Of a stretch of DNA of 53,612 nt, positions 7,672 to 14,636 are shown one piece after another. The notes under the pieces are model-generated. The model had not been told where the DNA came from. It did not search any database and was given only the letters and a program-made list of their open reading frames with translations. A program made the translations under genes and the position numbers. The DNA lies in contig CALWXU010000003.1 in assembly GCA_944385585.1 (NCBI GenBank), positions 1 through 53,612 on the forward strand, written 5' to 3'. The DNA comes from an uncultured Flavonifractor sp. GTDB taxonomy: Bacteria; Bacillota; Clostridia; Oscillospirales; Oscillospiraceae. The first letter of the stretch is position 1. Each line of letters starts with the position of its first letter.

Positions 7672-9014
7672 ATATGGGACTTTCTCTGGAAACCAGCGTA
7701 CCCGTACTTACTGTGCTGATACAGGGGCTCTTGAGCTTTTTCTCCCCCTGTGTGCTGCCCCTGGTGCCCCTGTACGTGGGCTATCTGGCCGGAGGGGCCA
7801 AGACCGTGGACGACCAGGGCAATATCCGCTACCCCAGGGCCAAGGTATTGGTAAACACCATCTTTTTTGTGGTGGGCATCAGCTTCGCCTTCTTCCTGCT
7901 GGGGTTCGGATTCACCGCCCTGGGCACCTTCTTTACCCAGAATCAGACCTGGTTTGCCCGCATCAGCGGCATCATCATGATCCTTTTCGGCCTGTATCAG
8001 TTCGGCCTGTTCGGCCGCTCCCGGGCCCTGGAGAATGAGCATCGCCTGCCCTTCCGGCTGGACCGCTGGGCCATGAACCCCCTGGTGGCCCTGGTGCTGG
8101 GCTTTACCTTCAGCTTTGCGTGGACGCCCTGCGTGGGTCCCACCCTGGGCAGCGTGCTTCTGATGGCCTCCTCCTCCGGCAGCGCGGCCCGCGGCTTCCT
8201 GCTCATCGGCGTATATACCGTGGGCTTTGTGGTGCCATTCCTGGCGGTGGGCCTGTTCACCGGCACGGTGCTGGACTTCTTCAAGCGCCACCAGAAGGTG
8301 GTGCGCTACACCGTGAAAGCGGGGGCGGCGCTGCTGATCCTCATGGGCGTCATGACCCTCACCGGCTTCATGAATGGCATCACCAGCTATCTGTCCAGCG
8401 CGGCTGGCAGCGGTGTGGCCAACCAGCCGCAGGCCGGGGAGAGTGCCGTTCCCGCGCCGTCCGGGACGGGGGCGGACGAGACGCCGGCCCCGGAGGCCAG
8501 CCCTGCGGAGAGCAGCCGGCCCAAGATCCCGGCCCCTGATTTCACCCTGGTGGACCAGTTTGGGGAGCCCCATACCCTGTCCGACTATGTGGGCAAGACG
8601 GTGTTCCTCAACTTCTGGGCCACCTGGTGCGGACCCTGCCAGAGCGAGATGCCGGAGATCCAGGCGCTCTATGAGAAATACGGGGAGAATGAGGGGGATC
8701 TGATCGTCCTGGGGGTGGCCAATCCCAGGTCGGATGAGCACCCCCACAACCAGGACGTGACGGAGCCGGAAATCGAGCAGTTCCTGGAGGACAACGGCTA
8801 TACCTTCCCGGTGGTGATGGACCTGACAGGGGAGGCCTTCTACTACTACGGCATTACCGCGTTCCCCACCACCTTCATGATCGGCGCCGACGGCAACGTG
8901 TTCGGCTATGTGCCCGGCGCGCTCACCGGCGACATGATGGAGTCCATCGTCCAGCAGACCATGGACGGCGTGGCGGCGGAGCAGGAGGCAGCGCAAAACG
9001 GTGCGTCCCCGTAA
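7668..9014 (+). CDS. CcdA-type membrane electron carrier fused to a TlpA-like thioredoxin
   Basis: 448-residue fusion that would pass reducing power from cytosolic thioredoxin through the membrane to an extracytoplasmic thioredoxin. Residues 1-245 are a CcdA/DsbD-beta-like domain of about six membrane segments with the paired cysteines in SFFSPCVLPLVP (near 28) and FAWTPCVGPTLG (near 154). A Pro/Ala/Ser/Glu-rich linker follows. Residues about 285-440 form an AhpC/TSA-TlpA domain with FWATWCGPCQSEMPEI near 320. GGGAGG-type ribosome site just before ATG 7668. It completes the trxA-trxB-rrf2 operon. The partner receiving electrons is not encoded here. Confidence 0.92.
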   Translation: MNMGLSLETSVPVLTVLIQGLLSFFSPCVLPLVPLYVGYLAGGAKTVDDQGNIRYPRAKVLVNTIFFVVGISFAFFLLGFGFTALGTFFTQNQTWFARISGIIMILFGLYQFGLFGRSRALENEHRLPFRLDRWAMNPLVALVLGFTFSFAWTPCVGPTLGSVLLMASSSGSAARGFLLIGVYTVGFVVPFLAVGLFTGTVLDFFKRHQKVVRYTVKAGAALLILMGVMTLTGFMNGITSYLSSAAGSGVANQPQAGESAVPAPSGTGADETPAPEASPAESSRPKIPAPDFTLVDQFGEPHTLSDYVGKTVFLNFWATWCGPCQSEMPEIQALYEKYGENEGDLIVLGVANPRSDEHPHNQDVTEPEIEQFLEDNGYTFPVVMDLTGEAFYYYGITAFPTTFMIGADGNVFGYVPGALTGDMMESIVQQTMDGVAAEQEAAQNGASP

Positions 9015-9034
9015 CGGGGGACGCACCGTTTTTT
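8997..9034. terminator. Intrinsic terminator overlapping the ccdA-tlpA stop codon
   Basis: Perfect 14-bp stem (8997-9010 with 9017-9030) and TTTT; the stop codon (9012-9014) lies in the loop. AAAA on the left side makes it usable for the converging XRE gene as well. Confidence 0.9.
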
Positions 9035-9059
9035 GATGTCTCCAGGCCTTGAAGGTCTG

Positions 9060-9830
9060 TCAGGCCCCGGTGGGGACCGGGGTTCCCAGCTTTATCAACA
9101 GAATGATGGCGGCGATCCCAAGGACAAACAGGATACACCAGAGCCAAAGCGGCCTCCCCTTCCGGAGAAGCCCGCGCCGGAACAGCCCTTCCAGCGCGAT
9201 GCCCATGACAATGGAGTACAGAAAGACCCCGCCCCAGATGGCCCAGCCGTCGTGGCCATGCCCCCATGGAGCCCCGGCGGGGTTGGGACCCAGCAGCTCG
9301 CCCAGCGGCAATCCCAGGGCAAAGGCGGCCGTAGTGACCGCCGAAAACCGGTATTTTCCCCACAGGCAGGGGAGGGCGGACAGCAGCAGGGCAATCCAGA
9401 ACAGCCTTTGGTGGAGCAGCCAGCCGTACAGATAGCTGAACTGACGGGGGTCATCTCCCAGCAGCCACCCGGTAAGGGAGTAGCTGCCGGGCGCGGTGCC
9501 AAAGGCCCGGCCCAGCAGGTAGACCAGGAGGTACCCCCCCACTACGGCCAGAGAGGCCAGGAGATTGCGCCTTCTCTGGGACAGACGCTCCGCCGTCTGT
9601 CCCGCCTGCTCCACAGGTATTCCGCCCCCTGCCGCCGGGGTGTCCAGCAGGATGTCTGTGGTTGTGCCGAAGATCTCGGCAAGCCGAAAAAGGTTCTCTG
9701 TGCTGGGCGAGGACTGCCCTGATTCCCATTTGGCCACCGCCTGCCGGCTCACGCCGGCCAGCTCGGCCACCTTTTCCTGGGACATGCCGCACCTTTTTCG
9801 CTGCGCCTTGATTCGTTCACCGAGTGACAT
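9060..9830 (-). CDS. XRE-family regulator with C-terminal membrane domain
   Basis: 256 residues. Residues 1-65 are a Cro/C1-type helix-turn-helix (GERIKAQRKRCGMSQEKVAE, then VSRQAVAKWESGQSSPS). The rest is hydrophobic with about four to five membrane segments, a layout common in Firmicutes where a DNA-binding head is tethered to an integral membrane domain of unknown function. I chose ATG 9830 with AGGTGAG upstream over a GTG at 9839. The target is unknown; a 15-bp palindrome upstream of its promoter may be an autoregulatory site. Confidence 0.85.
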   Translation of the reverse strand: MSLGERIKAQRKRCGMSQEKVAELAGVSRQAVAKWESGQSSPSTENLFRLAEIFGTTTDILLDTPAAGGGIPVEQAGQTAERLSQRRRNLLASLAVVGGYLLVYLLGRAFGTAPGSYSLTGWLLGDDPRQFSYLYGWLLHQRLFWIALLLSALPCLWGKYRFSAVTTAAFALGLPLGELLGPNPAGAPWGHGHDGWAIWGGVFLYSIVMGIALEGLFRRGLLRKGRPLWLWCILFVLGIAAIILLIKLGTPVPTGA

Positions 9831-9849
9831 GCCTCTCACCTCTGCCTCT

Positions 9850-9904
9850 ATTATAGTGGAATCGGCCCTCTTTTTCCATCAACTATCCGGCAACCTTTGG
9901 TTGC
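9850..9904 (-). promoter_or_regulatory. Promoter region of the XRE gene with upstream palindrome
   Basis: On the minus strand a perfect -10 box TATAAT (plus-strand 9850-9855) without a convincing -35. Upstream is GCAACCTTTGGTTGC (9890-9904), a 6-bp dyad with 3-nt centre, a candidate operator or activator site. Confidence 0.45.
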
Positions 9905-9950
9905 ATGCCCCGCACAGGAGGCACCGAAACCGGTTTTTCGGGAGAAAACA

Positions 9951-9979
9951 TAAAAGTGGGGCTCTTGCGAGCCCCACTT
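9951..9979 (-). terminator. Intrinsic terminator of cotJC
   Basis: 11-bp perfect stem (9954-9964 with 9969-9979, TTGC loop); read on the minus strand it is followed by TTTTATGTTTTC. It sits 6 bp after the cotJC stop. Confidence 0.85.
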
Positions 9980-9985
9980 GCTGAG

Positions 9986-10405
9986 TTACTTGTCAAAGGC
10001 AGGATTGGTAAAATAGACATTCTTCTGGTCCATCTTCTCTTTGGCCAGGCGGACTGCTTCGCCGAACCGCTGAAAATGGACGATCTCCCGTTCCCGCAGG
10101 AAGCGGATGACGTTGTTGACATCTGGGTCGTCGGACATGCGCAGGATGTTGTCATAGGTAACCCGAGCCTTCTGCTCCGCGGCCATGTCCTCGGATAGGT
10201 CGCAGAGCACGTCGCCCTTCACCGCCATGGATGCGGCGCTCCAAGGGAAGCCGGAGGCCGCGGTAGGATAGACGCCGGTGGTGTGGTCCACAAAGTAGGG
10301 GGCGAAGCCGCCCTCCCGTACCTGCTCGTCGTTCAGGCTGCGGGTCAGCTGGTGGACGATGGCGCCGATCATCTCCAGATGGCCCAGTTCTTCCGTACCT
10401 ATATC
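9986..10405 (-). pseudogene. cotJC: cotJC, 3' segment (interrupted by the element)
   Basis: C-terminal 139 residues of a CotJC / manganese-catalase-type spore coat protein. It runs from DIGTEELGHLEMIG through FVDHTTGVYPTAAS, DMAAEQKARVTY and FLREREIVHFQRF to the natural stop. It contains the later metal ligands of the family (Glu/His in EELGHLE, Glu in AAEQKA, His in REREIVH) but no start. Upstream of DIGT the frame hits TGA within a few codons and is unrelated element DNA. The missing first 63 codons (59 before the shared DIGT) are at 41278-41466 on the same strand. Joined, the two pieces give a 198-residue protein, close to B. subtilis CotJC (189). Best read as a split gene rather than a decaying one: neither half has frameshifts. 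Confidence 0.9.
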
Positions 10406-11129
10406 GGGGTCGAAATGGCACCCTCAGGGATACCTCGGCTCTGCGGAGTATACACAAGCTGAAACTGGTCAGCAGGACAAGCCCGTAGGCATCCATGACC
10501 GCGGCTTTGTTCCCACGGCCTATTGGGATTTCCATCCCATTGGACAGCAGCAGAAGGTTCCCTACAGCCTCCCTCACATGGATGAGGTTGATCACAAAGC
10601 TTCTCTGGCACCGCGTAAAGATTCTGCCAGGGAGCTGTTGTTCCAGCCGGTACAGCGGCTCCCGGGACGCGACGACCTGATGAGAAGTGTGGATCAGGCA
10701 GCCACGGCGGGTGCCTTCCACCCAGAGCAGATTTTGGAATGGAATCCCGATCTTTATCCGGTCATGAAAGACCTCCAGCCGCATGAGCGAGGAAAACCAC
10801 ATGCGGGAACAGCGGCGCATGGCTCCCCACAAATGCTCCATCGAAACGGGCTTTATGAGGAACCCAGTGGGATGGAAGGAATAGCTGCCGATAGCGCGGT
10901 GTGGATCTCTTGAGCAGAGAAACAGGGCGCAGCCTGGACACTGCCAGTTTGAAGGCAGCAGCTCCGAGCTGTCCAGATCCCAGAATACGATGGAATGTGG
11001 GAGCGGCGCCTCCGCCCCCTCTGCCGTTACAATGTCCACAGAGGCGCAGGAGAGCTCCATCCATATCCGGAGCATGCCGTAAAGTGCATCCCGCTCTGCC
11101 GGGTCGGGAAAATTCACCAAGATATGCAC
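10152..11129 (-). CDS. LytTR-domain response regulator-like protein running into the attachment site
   Basis: The genuine protein spans roughly 10430-11129. An N-terminal degenerate receiver-like part (HILVNFPDPAERDALYGMLRIW, then IVFWDLDSSELLP) is followed by a LytTR DNA-binding domain (RIKIGIPFQNLLWVEGTRRG, then FTRCQRSFVINLIHV, MEIPIGRGNKAAVMDAY). I chose GTG 11129 because AGGAGG lies 6 nt upstream. The receiver lacks a clear phospho-Asp pocket. No stop occurs before the left attachment site, so in the integrated state the frame runs about 80 codons into cotJC DNA out of frame to a stop at 10152. That tail is an artefact of insertion. LytTR proteins commonly bind paired direct repeats; its targets are unknown. 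Confidence 0.7.
   Translation of the reverse strand: MHILVNFPDPAERDALYGMLRIWMELSCASVDIVTAEGAEAPLPHSIVFWDLDSSELLPSNWQCPGCALFLCSRDPHRAIGSYSFHPTGFLIKPVSMEHLWGAMRRCSRMWFSSLMRLEVFHDRIKIGIPFQNLLWVEGTRRGCLIHTSHQVVASREPLYRLEQQLPGRIFTRCQRSFVINLIHVREAVGNLLLLSNGMEIPIGRGNKAAVMDAYGLVLLTSFSLCILRRAEVSLRVPFRPRYRYGRTGPSGDDRRHRPPADPQPERRAGTGGRLRPLLCGPHHRRLSYRGLRLPLERRIHGGEGRRALRPIRGHGRGAEGSGYL
10394..10407. repeat. Left element attachment site (core repeat copy 1)
   Basis: CGTACCTATATCGG, matching CGTGCCGATGTCGG at 41278-41291 at 11 of 14 positions. The three mismatches fall every third base, at the wobble positions of the cotJC codons for Asp-Ile-Gly. GGGTCG at 10407-10412 is the left half of an element-side dyad whose partner CGACCC is at 41269-41274. 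Confidence 0.75.
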
Positions 11130-11286
11130 AGGTTCCTCCTCTTTCAAGTGACCCGCCGCCCATCTGGCGATTGGCCGGAGCAGTATCCTGCCCGGCATTG
11201 CAGGTGGGGCCGGCGTAGAACAAGGAGCTTCCAACACTGTTAAATATAACATAAGTCCCCGCCTGTTAAAATCACCCGTTTTAAGG

Positions 11287-11327
11287 AAAAAAAGGGCTAT
11301 GCCTGCGGAATTCCGCAGGCATAGCCC
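11287..11327 (-). terminator. Terminator after the LuxR-type pseudogene
   Basis: Perfect 34-bp palindrome (arms 11294-11310 and 11311-11327) flanked by an A-run at 11287-11293, which is a T-tract on the minus strand. It begins directly after the final stop at 11328-11330. Confidence 0.85.
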
Positions 11328-12551
11328 TCAGCGCAGCATATATCGTTTCAGATCCTTCCGCTGCTTGATGCCCAGCTTCAGCAGGGTTGAGGAAATGTGC
11401 TACTTGACTGTATTGGGGGAGACGCCCAGGTGTTCGGCGATCTCCTGGTTGGTCCACCCCCGGACCGCCAGCATGGATGTGGCGAATTCGGTGGTGGTCA
11501 GATTATCTGCGACATGGTCGCCTGTAACTGGGTTGTGAACCCTGCGTCACCCAGCAGAAAAGCTGTAGGTGATGGCGATGATGCGCTTGAAATCCTCCGG
11601 CCAGTCCTTTTTCAAAACAGCCTCCAGCATCCCGCCCAGCAATCCGTGGTGTTCTCCAAAGGCCTCTATCAGATCGTCTGGTTGGGCCAGCTCCCAAGCG
11701 GCCAGCAGATGGGCCTGAGCCTGCTCCGGCTGTTTTAGGCTCATATAGTCCATCACCGCAGCCATGTGCAGGTAAATAGATGGGATTGGGAACACTTCTG
11801 TCTGCATGGCAAAAGCGGTTTCGACAATGCCTATGATCTTCCGATAATCGCCCTGCAGGTAGGTGTAGTGCGCCTGTACATAGAGTGCGAACATCCGCAG
11901 CCCAGGCGGAAGGAACCGGATGTATTCCTGCAGGGACTCCGCATCCGCCGGAAGCGGCAGATGGAGCAGCACGGCAGCGGTGGTTACAATAAAGACCGCA
12001 GAGGCCCGAAGCTGAAGCGGCATATGCCCGTCGGCGGAAGCGAGCGTATTCCGCACCTCCATCAGCGTGAACTGTGCCTGTTGGATCTGCCCGATTGCGA
12101 GATTGGCATAGGTGTAAATCAAGCATGCGGACAGGCTCAGGGCAAGATCAGAATTTGACAGGTACGGCTCTGCCGCCCTCGCCGCATCAGCCGGACGGCC
12201 GCTGAAGTAGTAATATTCAGCCAGAGCAATATCCCGCAGACGGGCGTCCCCGATTCCCTCCACATATTCCATGCAGCGGCCCGGCGCAAACGCCGCATTC
12301 ATCAGAGGCATTGGCGTCAGATATGAAGCCGGGGCGGGCTGCGGTGGAGATGCCTCCAGCCCAGCTGGCATGGGTTGCGCCGGAGCGGCTTTTTTTCTGG
12401 GATCTGCCGGCTTTGCTGCGTCGGCAGGGATCGCCCAGGAGCCGCTGAATTTCTCTGCCCCTGCAATACGCCCATCCATACAGTATTGTTGGACGAGGCG
12501 TACAGAGATCTTCCATTTTCGTGCAGCATCCCGCACGGTCATATACTCCAT
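11328..12551 (-). pseudogene. LuxR-type regulator with N-terminal HTH, broken by two in-frame stops
   Basis: One reading frame encodes three parts. First is an N-terminal excisionase/MerR-like helix-turn-helix (MTVRDAARKWKISVRLVQQY, then GSWAIPADA). Next is a long alpha-helical TPR-like middle (residues about 90-330). Last is a C-terminal LuxR-type HTH (TEFATSMLAVRGWTNQEIAE, LGVSPNTVK). The frame is interrupted by TGA at 11547-11549, just before the LuxR part, and by TAG at 11400-11402 inside the recognition helix (TVK-stop-H). Without them it would be a 407-codon gene ending at a strong terminator. A 334-residue product (11547-12551) lacking the DNA-binding C-terminus can still be made. ATG 12551 has CGGAGG 7 nt upstream. 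Confidence 0.8.
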
Positions 12552-12583
12552 AGCATACCTCCGAACGTTTTTCTCTGGATGCT

Positions 12584-12612
12584 ATTATATGCGTTTTGAC
12601 GCATAGTTTCAA
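12584..12612 (-). promoter_or_regulatory. Promoter with operator in the spacer, upstream of the LuxR-type gene
   Basis: Minus strand: TTGAAA (12612-12607), exactly 17 bp, TATAAT (12589-12584). The spacer is nearly filled by the inverted repeat TATGCGT-N4-ACGCATA (12588-12605), an ideal position for repression. Confidence 0.7.
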
Positions 12613-12766
12613 GAGCCGCTGTCCATGGGGTTGCCTAGATGTAAAAATATACCCGTGTGGGAAAACAGCCGCGCAACAGCGCGGGAAAAGCTGGTTCAAT
12701 CCTGCTGCGGGACGCCTTTCCAGCTTTGATCGAGGGGGCAGCTTCGGCATTTTACGCAAATGAGGG

Positions 12767-12815
12767 AGGCCCCCGCCTGTGATGCAGTTTGACTCTGCAA
12801 CACAGGCGGGGGCCT
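12767..12815. terminator. Strong hairpin, probable terminator
   Basis: 15-bp GC-rich stem (12767-12781 with 12801-12815) with a second short stem GCAG/CTGC inside the loop, followed by TATTT. The 12613-13071 interval otherwise holds no gene I can support; it contains this hairpin and two palindromes at 12881-12916 and 12999-13026. Confidence 0.6.
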
Positions 12816-12880
12816 TATTTCTGCAGCGCTCTACCGCTCCACGGGAAACGCCGGCAGGCTTTTAACGGTTTGACGGAAAA

Positions 12881-12916
12881 GGCAGCTCTCAAAAAGTGTA
12901 CTTTTTGAGAGCTGCC
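12881..12916. repeat. 36-bp palindrome, copy 1 of an inverted pair
   Basis: Perfect 16-bp stem (12881-12896 with 12901-12916, TGTA loop). Its central 20 bp (12889-12908) are the exact reverse complement of 13003-13022 in the second palindrome. Confidence 0.75.
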
Positions 12917-12998
12917 CACGCATGAAAAAATTCAGGGAATTCCCCTTAACTTTTCTCAAATATGGCCGATAAAACGGATGAAAGGAAGCTGGGGAACA

Positions 12999-13026
12999 CA
13001 TTTCAAAAAGTACACTTTTTGAAATG
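12999..13026. repeat. 28-bp palindrome, copy 2 of the inverted pair
   Basis: Perfect 12-bp stem (12999-13010 with 13015-13026, TACA loop), just upstream of the TnpB-like gene. With copy 1 it encloses about 95 bp. Possible remains of an IS200/IS605-type left end, a small inverted-repeat element, or regulator sites. Confidence 0.7.
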
Positions 13027-13083
13027 CCGGACAGAGGTCATACATCCACTTGAAACTATTCAGGGAGGGCGGTGCGCAGAAGG

Positions 13084-14256
13084 ATGGGAAAGGCAGCGGA
13101 TAAAGGACCGATGCAGAATACCACCATCAAGGTGCGTCTCGCCCCCACGCCCGGGCAAGCGGAGCTGTTTGAAAAAACCTTCGGCTGCTGTCGCTGGCTG
13201 TGGAACCACATGCTCGCCGATGAGCAGAAGTTTTATCAGGAGACCGACGTACACTTCATTCCAACGCCTGCCCGCTACAAGGCGGAGGCCCCGTTCCTGA
13301 AAGAGGTACACAGCGGCGCGCTGGCCGAGGTTCACCAGAGCCTCCGCCGGGCGTTCCAGCATTTCTTTCACAACCCCGCCGCCTACCGGCACCCCGTCTA
13401 TAAGCGGAAAAAAGGGGGGCGCGACAGCTTTACCATGTACTGTCAGTCCTATCCCTCCGGGAAGGGCGCCAGCATTGTACTGACCGACAGCGGCGTCCGC
13501 CTCCCCAAGGCAGGGGTGGTGCGGGCCCGGCTGTACCGGAAGCCCTTGCACTGGTGGAAGCTTAAGAGCGCCACGGTGAGCAGGACCCCAACCGGCAAAT
13601 ATTGCTGCTCTCTGGTATATGAGTATCCGGCGAAGCGGCCCGCTCCGGTTGCCCCCACAGCAGAGACCACCCTGGGTCTGAACTACTCCTTGTCCCATTT
13701 TTATGTAGACAGCAACGGCTTTTCTCCCGACCCGCCCCATTGGATGGGGCGCTCAACGGAGAAGCTGGCCAAGCTCCAGCGGCGGCTGGCCAGAATGGAG
13801 CGGGGCTCCCGGAACTATGAGGAGCAGCTGCAGAAAATCCGGCGGATGCACGAGCACATCGCCAACCAGAGGAAGGACTTCATCCACAAGGAGAGCCGGC
13901 GGATAGCCAACGCCTGGGACGCCGTGTGTGTGAAGGACGCCGATCTGAGGGCGATGTCCCAGGCTATCCGGCTGGGCAGCGTGATGGACTCCGGTTTTGG
14001 ACAGTTCCGCGAACTGCTGCGGTACAAGCTGGAGCGGCAAGGCAAGCCCTTCATCCTGGTAAACCGGTTTTATCCCTCCGCCAAAACGTGCCGCAGCTGC
14101 GGGAGCGTCAACGACGCTCTGGGCCCGGATGACCGCCGGTGGACCTGCCCGGTGTGCGGCGCGGTCCACGACCGGGGCCGCAACGGGGCGGAGAATCTCC
14201 GCGACCAGGGCCTGTCACAGTATTACGAGCAACAGGGGCTGGGCAGATCCGCCTGA
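13084..14256 (+). CDS. TnpB-like protein lacking all RuvC catalytic residues (TldR candidate)
   Basis: About 390 residues, full length for the IS605 OrfB/TnpB family, without frameshift. N-terminal part: VRLAPTPGQAELFEKTFGCC, LWNHMLADEQKFYQET. The RuvC motifs are clearly alignable yet each acidic residue is changed: TTLGLNYS has Asn (about residue 200) for the first Asp, AVCVKDADLRAM has Lys (about 284) for the Glu, and HDRGRNGAENL has Gly (about 365) for the last Asp. The zinc finger is intact (FYPSAKTCRSCGS, then WTCPVCG). A protein that keeps its fold and RNA-binding features but not its active site suggests a guide-RNA-dependent DNA binder. Nuclease-dead TnpB repressors beside flagellin genes are known in enterobacterial prophages. 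The start is uncertain (GTG 13072, ATG 13084, ATG 13114). Confidence 0.88.
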   Translation: MGKAADKGPMQNTTIKVRLAPTPGQAELFEKTFGCCRWLWNHMLADEQKFYQETDVHFIPTPARYKAEAPFLKEVHSGALAEVHQSLRRAFQHFFHNPAAYRHPVYKRKKGGRDSFTMYCQSYPSGKGASIVLTDSGVRLPKAGVVRARLYRKPLHWWKLKSATVSRTPTGKYCCSLVYEYPAKRPAPVAPTAETTLGLNYSLSHFYVDSNGFSPDPPHWMGRSTEKLAKLQRRLARMERGSRNYEEQLQKIRRMHEHIANQRKDFIHKESRRIANAWDAVCVKDADLRAMSQAIRLGSVMDSGFGQFRELLRYKLERQGKPFILVNRFYPSAKTCRSCGSVNDALGPDDRRWTCPVCGAVHDRGRNGAENLRDQGLSQYYEQQGLGRSA

Positions 14257-14480
14257 CCCTGACAGGAAAATCCCCCGCTATACCGGCCGGGACGCCGGTG
14301 AACGCCCATGACCGCCAGGGCCGGGAGCGTTGACCGGATCGGAAGGGAAGCCCTTCCGACGCGGTCAGCGTTCCCCGTGCTGGCAGGTGGGAAAAAGAGA
14401 GGGCAACCCCCGCGCCCGCGGGGCGAGCCGGAAGCCCGGCTTCCTGGGCCGTCCACGAGGATTCAGCAGATTCATTTCGG
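14257..14480 (+). ncRNA. Candidate guide RNA (omega-RNA-like) 3' of the dead TnpB
   Basis: TnpB family guide RNAs come from the 3' end of the gene and the sequence just after it. This non-coding stretch is densely structured: ACCGGC/GCCGGT (14282-14299); a long stem 14326-14336 with 14362-14372 enclosing TCGGAAGGG/CCCTTCCGA; CCCCGCG/CGCGGGG (14408-14423); and GGAAGC/GCTTCC (14430-14444). If the scaffold ends near GTCCAC (14451-14456), the guide would start about 14457. That boundary is a guess from the usual layout, not something the sequence proves. Confidence 0.45.
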
Positions 14481-14583
14481 TTTCATCCGGCCGACGGGCC
14501 GGTTGGAATATTGTACCGCACCGGAAGATTCCGGGTAGTCCGGCCGGATGCCTGGAGTCCGACGGCGCACCAAGACCTGTGCT

Positions 14584-14627
14584 GGGGCGAAGGAGCGCCC
14601 CGTCACACTAAACAGTTTTTAAGGAGG
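14584..14627 (+). promoter_or_regulatory. Flagellin leader: GGA-loop hairpin plus Shine-Dalgarno (CsrA-type sites)
   Basis: GGGGCG-AAGGAG-CGCCCC hairpin (14584-14601) presents AGGA in its loop. About 20 nt downstream AAGGAGG (14621-14627) is the ribosome site. In B. subtilis the hag leader has the same two-site arrangement for CsrA. No convincing SigD (FliA) promoter was found between 14257 and 14636. Confidence 0.5.
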
Positions 14628-14636
14628 AACTACAAA

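Noticed and set aside
12217..12759. 180-codon minus-strand frame overlapping the LuxR-type gene start
   Set aside because: It overlaps a better-supported gene and its promoter on the same strand in another frame and has no family resemblance.
13084..14256. Active TnpB nuclease or transposon IS605 copy
   Set aside because: All three catalytic acids are missing and no TnpA gene accompanies it.
14460..14530. SigD/FliA promoter before flagellin
   Set aside because: GCCGACGG (14488-14495) resembles GCCGATAA only in part, and no TAAA box lies at the right distance.
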